From Pseudoalteromonas spongiae UST010723-006 (GTDB lineage Bacteria; Pseudomonadota; Gammaproteobacteria; Enterobacterales; Alteromonadaceae): DNA of 64,000 bases. The DNA lies in contig NZ_CP011040.1 in assembly GCF_000238255.3 (NCBI RefSeq), positions 372,001-436,000 of the forward strand, given 5' to 3'. The notes under the pieces were generated by a model. It saw only the letters and a list, made by a program, of their open reading frames with translations, ran no database searches and was not told where the DNA came from. Shown here piece after piece: positions 35,531 to 44,306 of this stretch (within the stretch, counting starts at the first letter, position 1; every line of letters starts with the position of its first letter). Position numbers and translations under genes: made by a program.

Positions 35531-36697
35531 ATGAAGCCAACCGCACTAAGCGAGCCGTATAGTGACAAAAAAGAGCCCTTATCTAAGTTTAAATCGCTAC
35601 AACTCAAAACCTACCTTCGTTTAGAAAACAATCCTCTCGTCGAGCTTATTTCATCGCATTCCCATTCAACTGATTTTACGCATAAACGGTCGGATTATAT
35701 TCGTAGACGTTTATGGATTATGTGTTTGTTTTTCGCGTTTTCGGTGCCCTTATTTGGCTTTTTTGATTTTCTAACACTCCCGCAAGCACATGCACAAACC
35801 TTACTTGTGGCGCGTATTTCGCTCTCGGTGGCACTGTTTATTATGGCTTATCGCGTAAAACGCTCGTCTTCGGTGAGTTTAATAAAACATGTGATTGCAC
35901 TGTCGTTTTTGTGCCCGTCGTTGTTTTATTTGTACATTATGCTGACGTTTAACAGCCTTGATAGTGTGCCGTTAATTTTCACCATGATGCCGTATTTAAC
36001 ATTGGCAATGATCGGGTTATTTCCACTGACTATTCGCGGTGGTGTGATTTTAATTAGCCTGATTTTTATTCCATTTATGCTCGTACAAGCGCACTTTTTT
36101 AACGGTGATTATTGGCATTTTTTTAATGGCGTTTGGCTATTTGGTTTGTTTGCCGGTATTAGCCTGTGGCTGCAAATTGCACAGCTTTCAATGTTGATGA
36201 ATTTGTATCGTGAATCAACGGTTGATCCGCTAACAAAACTGATTAATCGGCGTGTCATGTTGCGTCGTATTGAACAACTTAAACAGCAAAATATTGGCTT
36301 TAGTGTGGTGATGTTTGACCTCGACCGCTTTAAACGAATTAACGATACCTATGGGCATCTTGCAGGCGATAATGTGTTAAAGGTGGCGTCGCACATTATT
36401 AAAAGCAAATTAACACGTAATGATATTGTTGCACGTTATGGCGGCGAAGAGTTTGTGGCAATTTTACCGAATACACAAACCAGACAAGCAATTAGATGTG
36501 CTGAGCAAATTGCATTGGCGCTAAAAGCTGAGCCGATAAAAATGAGTGATGAAAACAGCATTACAATCACATCGAGTATTGGTGTTACCCAATACCAACG
36601 TGGTGAAGCAATTGAAATGATGTTTAAACGTGTTGACGATTTGCTTTACGACGCCAAAGAACTTGGGCGAGACAGAGTAGTATCGGACATAACGTAA
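35531..36697 (+). CDS. membrane diguanylate cyclase (GGDEF)
   Basis: 388 aa from the ATG at 35531; a GTG four codons earlier is also in frame. About six hydrophobic helices lie between residues 60 and 215, followed by a GGDEF domain (about 230-385) with the active motif GGEEF at 304-308 and the substrate loop VMFDLDRFKRINDTYGH. The inhibitory RxxD site is absent: the expected Arg is replaced by Thr295. It should make cyclic di-GMP at the membrane, without that product inhibition. The input signal is unknown. c-di-GMP commonly favours biofilm, and a curli locus is in the window, but no direct link is visible. Confidence 0.9.
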   Translation: MKPTALSEPYSDKKEPLSKFKSLQLKTYLRLENNPLVELISSHSHSTDFTHKRSDYIRRRLWIMCLFFAFSVPLFGFFDFLTLPQAHAQTLLVARISLSVALFIMAYRVKRSSSVSLIKHVIALSFLCPSLFYLYIMLTFNSLDSVPLIFTMMPYLTLAMIGLFPLTIRGGVILISLIFIPFMLVQAHFFNGDYWHFFNGVWLFGLFAGISLWLQIAQLSMLMNLYRESTVDPLTKLINRRVMLRRIEQLKQQNIGFSVVMFDLDRFKRINDTYGHLAGDNVLKVASHIIKSKLTRNDIVARYGGEEFVAILPNTQTRQAIRCAEQIALALKAEPIKMSDENSITITSSIGVTQYQRGEAIEMMFKRVDDLLYDAKELGRDRVVSDIT

Positions 36698-36734
36698 CCC
36701 CACTGTTATTCGAAGGGTTACGTTACTAAGCAAT

Positions 36735-36996
36735 TTATGCGTGTTGCGCTTTAATTGCTTTGGCGAGACTCAATAAGTCAAATCCTTTACCTATATCTAG
36801 CTGCATAAACGCCAATATTGCATGCATCACAACTAATATTTGTTGGTGTGCTTTTGGGTTATTTGCGATATCTGCTTTTGCTGCGGCTAAGCCATTTTGT
36901 TGATAGGTTTTTAACAGCCTAACGGAGTGCTCCTCACCAGTGAGTACTCTTGGTTTGGGTGTATAACCTAGTTCAGCAACATTAATGACTAATCAT
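36735..36996 (-). pseudogene. small gene with frame break near its start (about 85 codons)
   Basis: A coding-like frame on the minus strand runs from about 36992 to a TAA at 36735-36737 and reads NVAELGYTPKPRVLTGEEHS ... ending LLSLAKAIKAQHA. This frame has no ATG, GTG or TTG at its beginning. A well-placed ATG at 36994-36996, with AGGA upstream, is in another frame and stops after four codons. Loss or gain of one base between 36984 and 36996 would join them into a protein of about 86 residues. So it is either a recent frameshift, a sequencing error, or a gene with an unusual start. The product is helical and of unknown function. Confidence 0.6.
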
Positions 36997-37127
36997 AGTT
37001 TCAGTTCCTGTTGCGTTGTTTGTCGTTACACTAACGTGGCAGATGTGAAAAAAGCGTGAAGGAAGATCGATTCAGATTTTTAAATTCTCTATACTGGCGG
37101 CAGTCTAAAGCCAAATAAGCAAGAACT

Positions 37128-37562
37128 ATGTATACAATTGAAATTGGGCAACTTGAGCAAATGGTGCAAATCGAGCAGGCGATTCCTGAATTTTCATCGC
37201 CAAAAAAACTCGCCGATATTAAATTACGCCTTGCTGATAAACGCCATTTATTGCTTATCGCCTATCACGATGGCGAACCGATAGGTTATAAACTCGGTTA
37301 TGCATTAAACGATACAACGTTTTACAGCTGGTTAGGTGCTGTGGTGCCAAATCATCGCGGTCAAGGTCTTGCTCAAAAAATGCTATTGCAGCAAGAGAGT
37401 TGGCTACAACAACATGGGTTTACTGCTGTTCAGGTAAAAACCATGAATCGTTTTCGTGCGATGTTGGCAATGCTTGTCAAAAACAACTATGCAATAATTG
37501 ATCTTGAAAAAGCGCCAAGTTTTCAAGATCATAAAATTCGATTTGAAAAATTACTTGGCTAA
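37128..37562 (+). CDS. GNAT family N-acetyltransferase
   Basis: 144 aa. The acetyl-CoA binding segment is AVVPNHRGQGLAQKMLLQQ (about 77-95) with the RGQGLA loop. The C-terminal segment MNRFRAMLAMLVKNNYAIIDLEK fits the end of the fold. Cytoplasmic. It lies 23 bases before a small membrane gene and is probably co-transcribed with it. Acceptor substrate unknown. Confidence 0.85.
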   Translation: MYTIEIGQLEQMVQIEQAIPEFSSPKKLADIKLRLADKRHLLLIAYHDGEPIGYKLGYALNDTTFYSWLGAVVPNHRGQGLAQKMLLQQESWLQQHGFTAVQVKTMNRFRAMLAMLVKNNYAIIDLEKAPSFQDHKIRFEKLLG

Positions 37563-37585
37563 AAAAAATATGCACGGAGGCAAAG

Positions 37586-37894
37586 ATGTATAAAATCGTA
37601 ATCGGGTTGGTAATAGCGCTTTCTTTAGTAGTTGGGGTGATTGCTGCTGCGGCGTTTACGCCAGCGCTTGGTTTTACCTTTTTGTTTTTGATATTTGCCG
37701 GTGTAATTGGCTATCAAGGCTATTTACTCTCTGCGTTGATGTTAGTATTTATTAACACATTAGCCATTTTGGCAAGTCCGGGCATCGCTGACGCCACGCT
37801 ATCGTCGTTGGCAATGCTGGCAGGCATTTTTAGCGTGGCATTTGGTGGTGTGATGCTCGGTGTTAAAAAGCAGTTAGCACTTGGTTCATCGTAA
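37586..37894 (+). CDS. small membrane protein, 102 aa
   Basis: ATG with an excellent GGAGG site. Three hydrophobic helices rich in Ala, Gly and Leu, with a short polar C-terminus (KKQLALGSS). No recognised family. Stop is directly next to the stop of the convergent lipoprotein gene. Confidence 0.72.
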   Translation: MYKIVIGLVIALSLVVGVIAAAAFTPALGFTFLFLIFAGVIGYQGYLLSALMLVFINTLAILASPGIADATLSSLAMLAGIFSVAFGGVMLGVKKQLALGSS

Positions 37895-38422
37895 CTAAAA
37901 TACGACTTGGTAAATGACTTGTGGAATGCGCAAACGATCAATTTCGCGTTCTAAATCACGAATATCATGGCGAATTTCGCGCTTAATATCATCGTTTGTT
38001 TCATTGCGATATTGCTCTTTTAGGCGGTATAAGCGGTCTTCTAGCTGTTTGATTTCCTCGTCGATATCATATTGTCGTTTACCTTTGTTGTAGTTTTTAA
38101 CGAACGACTCGTTTAAACACACTCCGTTGTATGTTTGTCCGGCGCGACCAATGCGATAACCGTTTTCTGGCGTGCAGTACACTTGGTTGCCTTGTTCGTA
38201 CCCTTGTTGCCATTTTTTGGTATTTACATCTATGTTTACTTCCGCGCAGGCTTGGCGGTATTCATTGACCCGGCTGCGCTTATAGCCGCTCTGACCGTCA
38301 CTGTACCCGAGGTTATACCAATCAGCGGTTTTACATTTTTCTGGTGAAATAGCTGCGCAAGCGCTAAGTGATAAATAAATAACGGCGAGACTCGCTGTTT
38401 TATAAAGTGTTGATAAGGTCAT
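37895..38422 (-). CDS. DUF2799 family lipoprotein
   Basis: 175 aa. Lipoprotein signal with lipobox LSAC at Cys22. The mature part has repeated short motifs with Gly and Tyr (WYNLGYSDGQSGY, WQQGYEQGNQVYC, GYRIGRAGQTYNGVC) that define DUF2799, then a charged coiled coil (about 120-168). Outer-membrane or periplasmic lipoprotein of unknown function. No operon partner. Confidence 0.85.
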   Translation of the reverse strand: MTLSTLYKTASLAVIYLSLSACAAISPEKCKTADWYNLGYSDGQSGYKRSRVNEYRQACAEVNIDVNTKKWQQGYEQGNQVYCTPENGYRIGRAGQTYNGVCLNESFVKNYNKGKRQYDIDEEIKQLEDRLYRLKEQYRNETNDDIKREIRHDIRDLEREIDRLRIPQVIYQVVF

Positions 38423-38696
38423 AATCTTTCACAGTTTTGGGTAATTGTTTCAAACATAGAAAATACGCCATGAATATTAACTGAATACGCTGTCACGCGT
38501 ACGACATATTTTGCAATACTTTATGGCTTTCACTTAGGTACGTTGCGGCGTAACATAAAGATATTGTGTCAGGTTATAATGACCTGAATGCCTGATGATA
38601 CCCATTTTTATTGATTATGCGGCTCTGATAGCCAACCTAATAACCACGATAAAAATTTATGTATTCAGCTCTTTATAACTTTTAAAGGGCACAATT

Positions 38697-40016
38697 ATGA
38701 TTAACACACATCCTAATATCGTTATTATTGGCGGTGGCGCAGGCGGTCTTGAGCTTGCAAGTAAGTTAGGACAAAAATTAGGAAAGTCACAACGCGCAAA
38801 CATTACGTTAATTGATAAAAACCGCACACACATATGGAAACCCTTGCTACACGAAGTAGCAACAGGCTCGCTCGACACCAGTTTAGATGGCGTGTCGTAT
38901 TCAGCTCACGCAGCAACTCATGGTTTTCAATTCATTTTGGGCGAGTTTATAAAACTCGATACCAACGACCAAGCTATCAGTTTAAAACAACACAATGATG
39001 ATAACGGCAAAGTATTATTGCCTGAACGCGCACTTCACTACGATAAACTCATTATTGCAATTGGCAGCATTAGTAATGATTTTAATACCCCAGGTGTTGC
39101 CGAACATTGCTACTTTCTGGACTCTCAACAGCAAGCAGAACGTTTTCAGCATGCGCTGCTAAATAGCTTTACGCGCGTTCATCAAAACTCAAGTGGTGAA
39201 CAAAGCTCCCAGTCAAACTCACTTTCAATTGCTATTGTCGGTGGTGGCGCAACTGGAGTTGAGTTGAGCGCTGAACTTATTCATGTTTCTGGTTTGTTAA
39301 AGCACTATGGCTTAAGCGAATTTAAAAGTACGCAGTTACGCATTCATCTAATCGAAGCTGGGCCAACTATTTTACCCGCGCTGCCAAAACGCATCAGTGA
39401 TGCAGCGAGGCGTGAACTACTCAATTTAGGCATTCAGGTGCTTGAAAATACACGTATTAGCGAAGCCAATCAGCATGGTTTTGTCACCGCTGAGGGCGAG
39501 GAGATTGCGGCTGATCTAATGCTGTGGGCAGCGGGTGTAAAAGTGGCTGATTTTATAAAAAGCATCGACGGACTAGAATTTAATCGCAGCAACCAAGTGC
39601 TGGTTGACCCGTATTTGCAAGCCAAAGGAGTAGAGCATGTTTATGTACTTGGGGATGCGTCGGCATGTGAGCAATCTGATGGTAGTTTTGTGCCGCCGCG
39701 TGCACAAGCAGCACATCAAATGGCAAGTAATTTAGCGGTTAATATTCTTGCAGAGCTTAATGGCAAAGCCAAAACACCGTTTAAGTACAAAGATCATGGC
39801 TCGCTAGTGAATTTATCGCGCTTTAGTGCGGTAGGCAGTTTAATGGGTAATTTAACCAATAACAGTATGTTTATTGAGGGCAAATTAGCACGCTTAATGT
39901 ACGTGTCTTTGTATCGCATGCATCAAAATGCCATTCACGGACCTTTAAAAACTATGGCGCTTTGGCTGTGTGAAAAGCTAATGCGTAGCGTCAGGCCAAA
40001 AATGAAACTACATTAG
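38697..40016 (+). CDS. ndh: type II NADH dehydrogenase
   Basis: 439 aa flavoprotein. FAD fold GGGAGGLELA near residues 12-21, NAD fold VGGGATGVELSAEL near 181-194, and the second FAD motif VLGDASA near 318. The segment HIWKPLLHEVATGS is typical of NDH-2. It passes electrons from NADH to quinone without pumping protons and sits on the inner face of the membrane, held by the amphipathic C-terminal part. Length matches family norm. Single gene with its own 270-base promoter region. Confidence 0.9.
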   Translation: MINTHPNIVIIGGGAGGLELASKLGQKLGKSQRANITLIDKNRTHIWKPLLHEVATGSLDTSLDGVSYSAHAATHGFQFILGEFIKLDTNDQAISLKQHNDDNGKVLLPERALHYDKLIIAIGSISNDFNTPGVAEHCYFLDSQQQAERFQHALLNSFTRVHQNSSGEQSSQSNSLSIAIVGGGATGVELSAELIHVSGLLKHYGLSEFKSTQLRIHLIEAGPTILPALPKRISDAARRELLNLGIQVLENTRISEANQHGFVTAEGEEIAADLMLWAAGVKVADFIKSIDGLEFNRSNQVLVDPYLQAKGVEHVYVLGDASACEQSDGSFVPPRAQAAHQMASNLAVNILAELNGKAKTPFKYKDHGSLVNLSRFSAVGSLMGNLTNNSMFIEGKLARLMYVSLYRMHQNAIHGPLKTMALWLCEKLMRSVRPKMKLH

Positions 40017-40116
40017 AACAACAGCGCCGAGTCTATTAGATTTTTAGCTTGGTGATTAACAGCATGTTAATCACCTGCTACACTGCAACACAAATAATGT
40101 TATTCAAGGTAGTAGA

Positions 40117-40368
40117 ATGAATCCAATTATTGCACTGTTAAAAGAAAACAACATTAGCGATGAGCGTATTAATGAAATTTTTCAGGTGCTTACTGAAAAC
40201 CCAATGGCTGCAATGCTAACCATTAGTCAACTAGGCTTACCGCAAGATAAACTGCAACTAGTGATGGGGCAGGTGATGCAAAACCCTGCACTTATTAAAG
40301 AAGCGGTCGCAGAACTAGGCCTTGATTTTTCAAAGGTTGAAGCCGCAAAAGCGCAGCTTAACAAGTAA
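40117..40368 (+). CDS. DUF2999 family protein
   Basis: 83 aa, all-helical and acidic, opening MNPIIALLKENNISDERINEIFQ. The sequence fits DUF2999, a family of short proteins found in Alteromonadales and Vibrionales. Function unknown. ATG start; a good terminator follows. Confidence 0.8.
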   Translation: MNPIIALLKENNISDERINEIFQVLTENPMAAMLTISQLGLPQDKLQLVMGQVMQNPALIKEAVAELGLDFSKVEAAKAQLNK

Positions 40369-40431
40369 CAGAACAGTACTTATCAGTGGTTTCATCGCTG
40401 AGTTAATAGCTATGCCCAATAGCAAACGAAT

Positions 40432-40457
40432 AAAAGGCCAGAGTAATCTGGCCTTTT
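40432..40457 (+). terminator. Rho-independent terminator after DUF2999 gene
   Basis: AAAAGGCCAGA at 40432-40442, loop GTAA, TCTGGCCTTTT at 40447-40457. Confidence 0.92.
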
Positions 40458-40625
40458 TAATTTATCTTGTATTTTGCTAAGACAAACTCAGTTTGAGAGT
40501 TGATGATTCTGGCGAATTAAATACCCAGTTAATGGGAATAATATTTATTATTTTAGAACAACACGTTAAAAAGTATTTCTTGGCAATGCTTAATATATCT
40601 AGCACTATGATTGCCAATAGACTGA

Positions 40626-40952
40626 TTAAAATTGGGATTGTTTGATGGCGACCAGTTGGTTGTTGTTAAACGTAAATGTCGCAAACTCAGTGGTAATGGT
40701 ATTGTCACTTTCGCTAATCAACATATTGGGCTCGGCTTGCCTGAGCAAATGAAGTATATCGCTTTTACTGTATTGCGCGCTGCCTTTCACGATTAACTTG
40801 CTTAAGTGGTCAATAGTGTGGTTTGCATCTTGATATGATTGACTTAAATAGGTGTAGCTTACACCTTGATCAATCACCACATAGAGCCAAAACAGGTTGC
40901 TTGTAAATAGCACGAACAAGGTTGTAAAAAACAGCACTTTCCATTTTTTCAT
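40626..40952 (-). CDS. small single-pass membrane protein, possibly Imm58-like
   Basis: 108 aa from the ATG at 40952 (MKKWKVLFF), which has AAGGA 7 bases upstream. An ATG further upstream lies inside the previous gene and is not supported by a ribosome site. One N-terminal transmembrane helix (about 6-26), then a soluble periplasmic part. The opening MKKWKVLFFTTLF and the following WLYVVIDQGVSYTYL remind me of immunity protein 58 family members, but I hold this loosely. It follows another small exported protein by 29 bases. Confidence 0.7.
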   Translation of the reverse strand: MKKWKVLFFTTLFVLFTSNLFWLYVVIDQGVSYTYLSQSYQDANHTIDHLSKLIVKGSAQYSKSDILHLLRQAEPNMLISESDNTITTEFATFTFNNNQLVAIKQSQF

Positions 40953-40981
40953 AAACACGTCCTTATGGTGAAGTTTGTGGT

Positions 40982-41380
40982 TTATTGTGAGTTGGGTTTT
41001 ACGGCCTCTGCATACCAAGTGAACTGGGTTGAATGCGTGATCACTTTACCGACCAGCCGATCATTGATGAGCTTTACCTTGTGCACTGGCATCCAAGAGT
41101 TGGCATGTTTAGTTACACCACAACCAATTAATAACAGCTCATTCCCAGCATTGATTAATTCGATTAAGGAAAAGTCGCACTCATAGCCATATTGGTCGTG
41201 ATATTGCCCGCTAAGTTGTCCGTTTTGCTGAGTTAACTCAAAGTGTTTAGGGTATTTAATTTCACCAAAGTAAGTGTTTGGTGTTTCAACTTTAGTAACA
41301 TGCCATTTGCCTATAAATGGGTTTGCATAAAGAGGGCTTGCAGCGAGTAATAGTGATGTAACGAGAAAGAAAAAACGCAT
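40982..41380 (-). CDS. small exported hypothetical protein, 132 aa
   Basis: Signal peptide (MRFFFLVTSLLLAASPLYA), mature part of about 113 residues with a lipocalin-like look (GKWHVTKVETPNTYFGEI near the start, repeated beta-strand pattern, two Cys). No family assigned. First of two small genes (next at 40952) that appear to form an operon. Confidence 0.72.
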   Translation of the reverse strand: MRFFFLVTSLLLAASPLYANPFIGKWHVTKVETPNTYFGEIKYPKHFELTQQNGQLSGQYHDQYGYECDFSLIELINAGNELLLIGCGVTKHANSWMPVHKVKLINDRLVGKVITHSTQFTWYAEAVKPNSQ

Positions 41381-41511
41381 GATTGTCCTTATTCAGCATT
41401 GTTTGTAATACAAAAACCTCACCTAAGTGAAGTTTTTGTATGTTACATCAATATGATGCGGCGTTATAGCAATAAGCCACACGGCCTTTAAAAACGCGTC
41501 GTTGGCTTTGA

Positions 41512-42993
41512 TTATTGTGCGTGTTTTTGTAACACCAGTTCATTTAAGCAATGTACCACATTGCCACTTGCAACTTCCGCTTGCTCGAAATGATGTATGA
41601 TGCCGTCAAAAATACCATCGTCTCTAAGCCAGTCTTGCTGCACCAGTTCTATCGCTTGGCGTACATGCTGATGCACTGTTTTATGGTGTTTATCAAGCGC
41701 TTTAAATGAAGCTAGACGCGAGAATACAGCGTTGCCTTCTCCGTGATGATACCACTGACCAAGACGGCACTCAGTGTGAGATTCTTGCACGGCATCAGAT
41801 TCTGCACCAAGCCCGCCTTTTTCGGCGCCAATGTAGCCATTTTGCATGTAGATGATGTGATCAATTTTAACCAGTGAGGCGAATGCACGATCTTTGGTTT
41901 GGCCCACAACATTGATAGTGCGCTCGGCCGATGTGGCTATAGTGTCAAATTCGGCCGAGAAGATCGTCATTTCATCGCCAATTTGTTTCGCGCTGTTGCT
42001 CACTTCATAGGTCTGTTGCACCATGCTTTCTACGCGTGACGTTAGCCCTGAAATAATTGCTGTAATTTCGTCGGTTGATTCACGTGTTTTTACCGCTAAA
42101 TGACGCACTTCGTCGGCAACTACGGCAAACCCGCGGCCTGATTCACCAGCACGTGCGGCTTCAATTGCTGCGTTTAACGCCAATAAGTTGGTTTGTTCAG
42201 AAATATCGCTAATTAATCGTATGGTTTGCTCGATACGGTTACTGTCGTTCGCTAATACATTGGCGGTTTCTTCTACCGTATGCATGCGCTCGTTAACTTG
42301 CTCAATGGCATGCTTTAATTCGGCTACGGTTTTATGGCTAAAATCAGCGCCTTGCTTACTTTCCATAGCCATCGCCGCAACATCGTCCATATCGGTTGAT
42401 AATGCCGCCATTTGGTGTTGCGTATCTTTTAAGTTATCAAGTAAATTGCTGGTGTTAAGGTGGTGCATTTCGCTTAGCAGGCGATTTTGTCGAGCAAAGT
42501 TATCGGCTTGTTCCATTGCTTCAATCGCCACATTAACGTTATTCATGATGTAAGCGAATTCTCCGGGCAAGCCTTGCACTAATCCCTTGCGATGAAATTC
42601 GCGTTTTCCGGCGCGCGAAAAACTGTTCGAAAACTCTTTAAAATTGGTCTCTACGATATCGAGAAAATCATTTAGCTGCCATGCAACTTGACCAATTTCA
42701 CCAAGCCCTTTGGTGCGGGTTACTCGCACATGTGTTTTGCCTGCAATTGCTTCAGTGAGAGTAAGGTGTATTGCTTTTAGCGCGTTAAGTGGGCGTTTTT
42801 GGTCTTGGTAAGCAAAAAAGGCAAACACCATGGCCAGTAGCGGCGATAAGATATTTATTAAGCTGATGCCACTGGTGACTATGCTATTAATGGCAACCAG
42901 TAAATTTAAGGCGACAAAGGTTACGCAGGCAATAAATAGTTTTTGGCTTAAAAAAGGGATGTTTTTGCTTACATTGCTTGTATGATTTGGCAT
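41512..42993 (-). CDS. chemoreceptor with CZB zinc-binding domain, partner of a separate PAS protein
   Basis: 493 aa. Two close hydrophobic helices (about 14-62) without a periplasmic domain, a HAMP-like linker, the MCP signalling hairpin ([23 protein letters not shown] near 272), and a C-terminal CZB domain with [14 protein letters not shown] and HHKTVHQH as Zn ligands. The layout is that of Aer without its PAS domain. The gene 10 bases upstream encodes an Aer-type PAS protein, so the two probably act together as an energy or redox taxis receptor. Confidence 0.9.
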   Translation of the reverse strand: MPNHTSNVSKNIPFLSQKLFIACVTFVALNLLVAINSIVTSGISLINILSPLLAMVFAFFAYQDQKRPLNALKAIHLTLTEAIAGKTHVRVTRTKGLGEIGQVAWQLNDFLDIVETNFKEFSNSFSRAGKREFHRKGLVQGLPGEFAYIMNNVNVAIEAMEQADNFARQNRLLSEMHHLNTSNLLDNLKDTQHQMAALSTDMDDVAAMAMESKQGADFSHKTVAELKHAIEQVNERMHTVEETANVLANDSNRIEQTIRLISDISEQTNLLALNAAIEAARAGESGRGFAVVADEVRHLAVKTRESTDEITAIISGLTSRVESMVQQTYEVSNSAKQIGDEMTIFSAEFDTIATSAERTINVVGQTKDRAFASLVKIDHIIYMQNGYIGAEKGGLGAESDAVQESHTECRLGQWYHHGEGNAVFSRLASFKALDKHHKTVHQHVRQAIELVQQDWLRDDGIFDGIIHHFEQAEVASGNVVHCLNELVLQKHAQ

Positions 42994-43003
42994 AAAAATC
43001 TCC

Positions 43004-43564
43004 TTATTCTGCAGCGTAAAGATCTAATACAAAGGCTTCATAACTGGTGTTGTGATGGGTTTGCAAATACTCATTTAACCAACACCATGCGCCGTTTGCC
43101 CCATCACGTTTGCCGTGTTGTGCTTCTACTTGCTGCATTTTTTGATACACCTCGCTAATTGTTTTTATTGCGGCGTCAGGCGGAGAACGCCTTACAGAAA
43201 AGAAGCCTTGTATTTCGCCGTTAACCAGATCAGGTGTGACATTTGCAAATACCCAATAATAATCGCCATCGGCGGTGAGGTTTTTAACAAAACCAAAGAA
43301 CTCTTGCTTGGCTTTTAGGGTTTTCCACATGCCGTAATACACACCTCTTGGCATATCTGGGTGACGAATAATGTTATGTGGTTGGCCAATGAGTTTTGAT
43401 TCAGGAAAGTTACTTACCCGCATAAAGGTGCGATTGGCGTAAGTAATATTTCCACGTATATCGGTTTTGCTAATGATAAGTTCGTCTTCAGCAAAATGAA
43501 TTTGCTGTGAAGCGCTTGCTAATTTGGTCACGACGGGTGTTCCAACAAATTGATTTAATGACAA
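43004..43564 (-). CDS. Aer-type PAS domain protein
   Basis: 186 aa, soluble. One PAS domain (about 25-130) with the Aer marker [20 protein letters not shown] and [11 protein letters not shown]; in Aer this domain binds FAD. The rest is a short helical tail. No membrane segment or kinase domain. It precedes the CZB chemoreceptor by 10 bases and almost certainly supplies the sensory domain for it. FAD binding is inferred from the family. Confidence 0.9.
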   Translation of the reverse strand: MSLNQFVGTPVVTKLASASQQIHFAEDELIISKTDIRGNITYANRTFMRVSNFPESKLIGQPHNIIRHPDMPRGVYYGMWKTLKAKQEFFGFVKNLTADGDYYWVFANVTPDLVNGEIQGFFSVRRSPPDAAIKTISEVYQKMQQVEAQHGKRDGANGAWCWLNEYLQTHHNTSYEAFVLDLYAAE

Positions 43565-43832
43565 TATTTTATGTTTGTTGGCAAGCGCTAAAACTGCACT
43601 AAATCAAAAAATTACTGCATTTATAAAACTTTGATTGTGAAAAGCGTATTTTTTATGTGTTTGATCAATTTATTCCCACATAATTATTTTAACTAATTTT
43701 TTAAATGAGAATTATTATTCTAAAGCGGGGTGGCATTAGCTAAAAAAAACTTAAATGTTAATTAAAAGCCCCTCGCTTAATAGGGTTAAATCAATTAAAA
43801 TATCGCAAATTTTTTCGCAGTAGTGAGTTGTT

Positions 43833-44168
43833 ATGTCGTTACCTCCATGTCCTAGTTGTAAATCAGAATATGTATATCAAGATCAAGATAATCTTGTTTG
43901 TCCAGAATGCGCGTTTGAGTGGAATCCTGAGGAGCAAGCAAAAGAGGACCTTATTGAGGTAAAAGATGCGAACGGCGCATTATTGGTTGAAGGTGATAAA
44001 GTTACCGTAATTAAAGACCTAAAAATCAAAGGTAGTTCGCAAGTGATTAAAATTGGCACCAAAGCACAAGTTCGTCGCGTGTTCGATAAAAAGGATCACG
44101 AGCTTGACTGTAAAGTTGATGGTGTTGGCGAAATGATGGTAACCGCGAAGTTCGTTAAAAAAGCATAA
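43833..44168 (+). CDS. yjdM: YjdM/PhnA family zinc-ribbon protein
   Basis: 111 aa. N-terminal zinc ribbon (CPSC at 6-9, CPEC at 27-30) and a C-terminal SH3-like half with KDANGALLVEGDKVTVIKDLKIKGSSQVIK, the standard YjdM layout and length. Once called alkylphosphonate uptake protein PhnA; true role unclear. Cytoplasmic single gene with a terminator. Confidence 0.92.
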   Translation: MSLPPCPSCKSEYVYQDQDNLVCPECAFEWNPEEQAKEDLIEVKDANGALLVEGDKVTVIKDLKIKGSSQVIKIGTKAQVRRVFDKKDHELDCKVDGVGEMMVTAKFVKKA

Positions 44169-44188
44169 TCGCGTTTCACAATATTCAT

Positions 44189-44222
44189 AAAAAACGGCAG
44201 GCGTAACAGCTTGCCGTTTTTT
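44189..44222 (+). terminator. Rho-independent terminator after yjdM
   Basis: AAAACGGCAGGC from 44191 pairs with GCTTGCCGTTTT to 44220 with one G-U pair; T-run follows. Confidence 0.88.
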
Positions 44223-44306
44223 TATAGCGTTTCAATTCAGTTTGAGCAATTTTTCTCTAGCCTCTTAAACGGTACTCTTTCATTCGCCTTTGCTTGAGAT
44301 CAAAAG

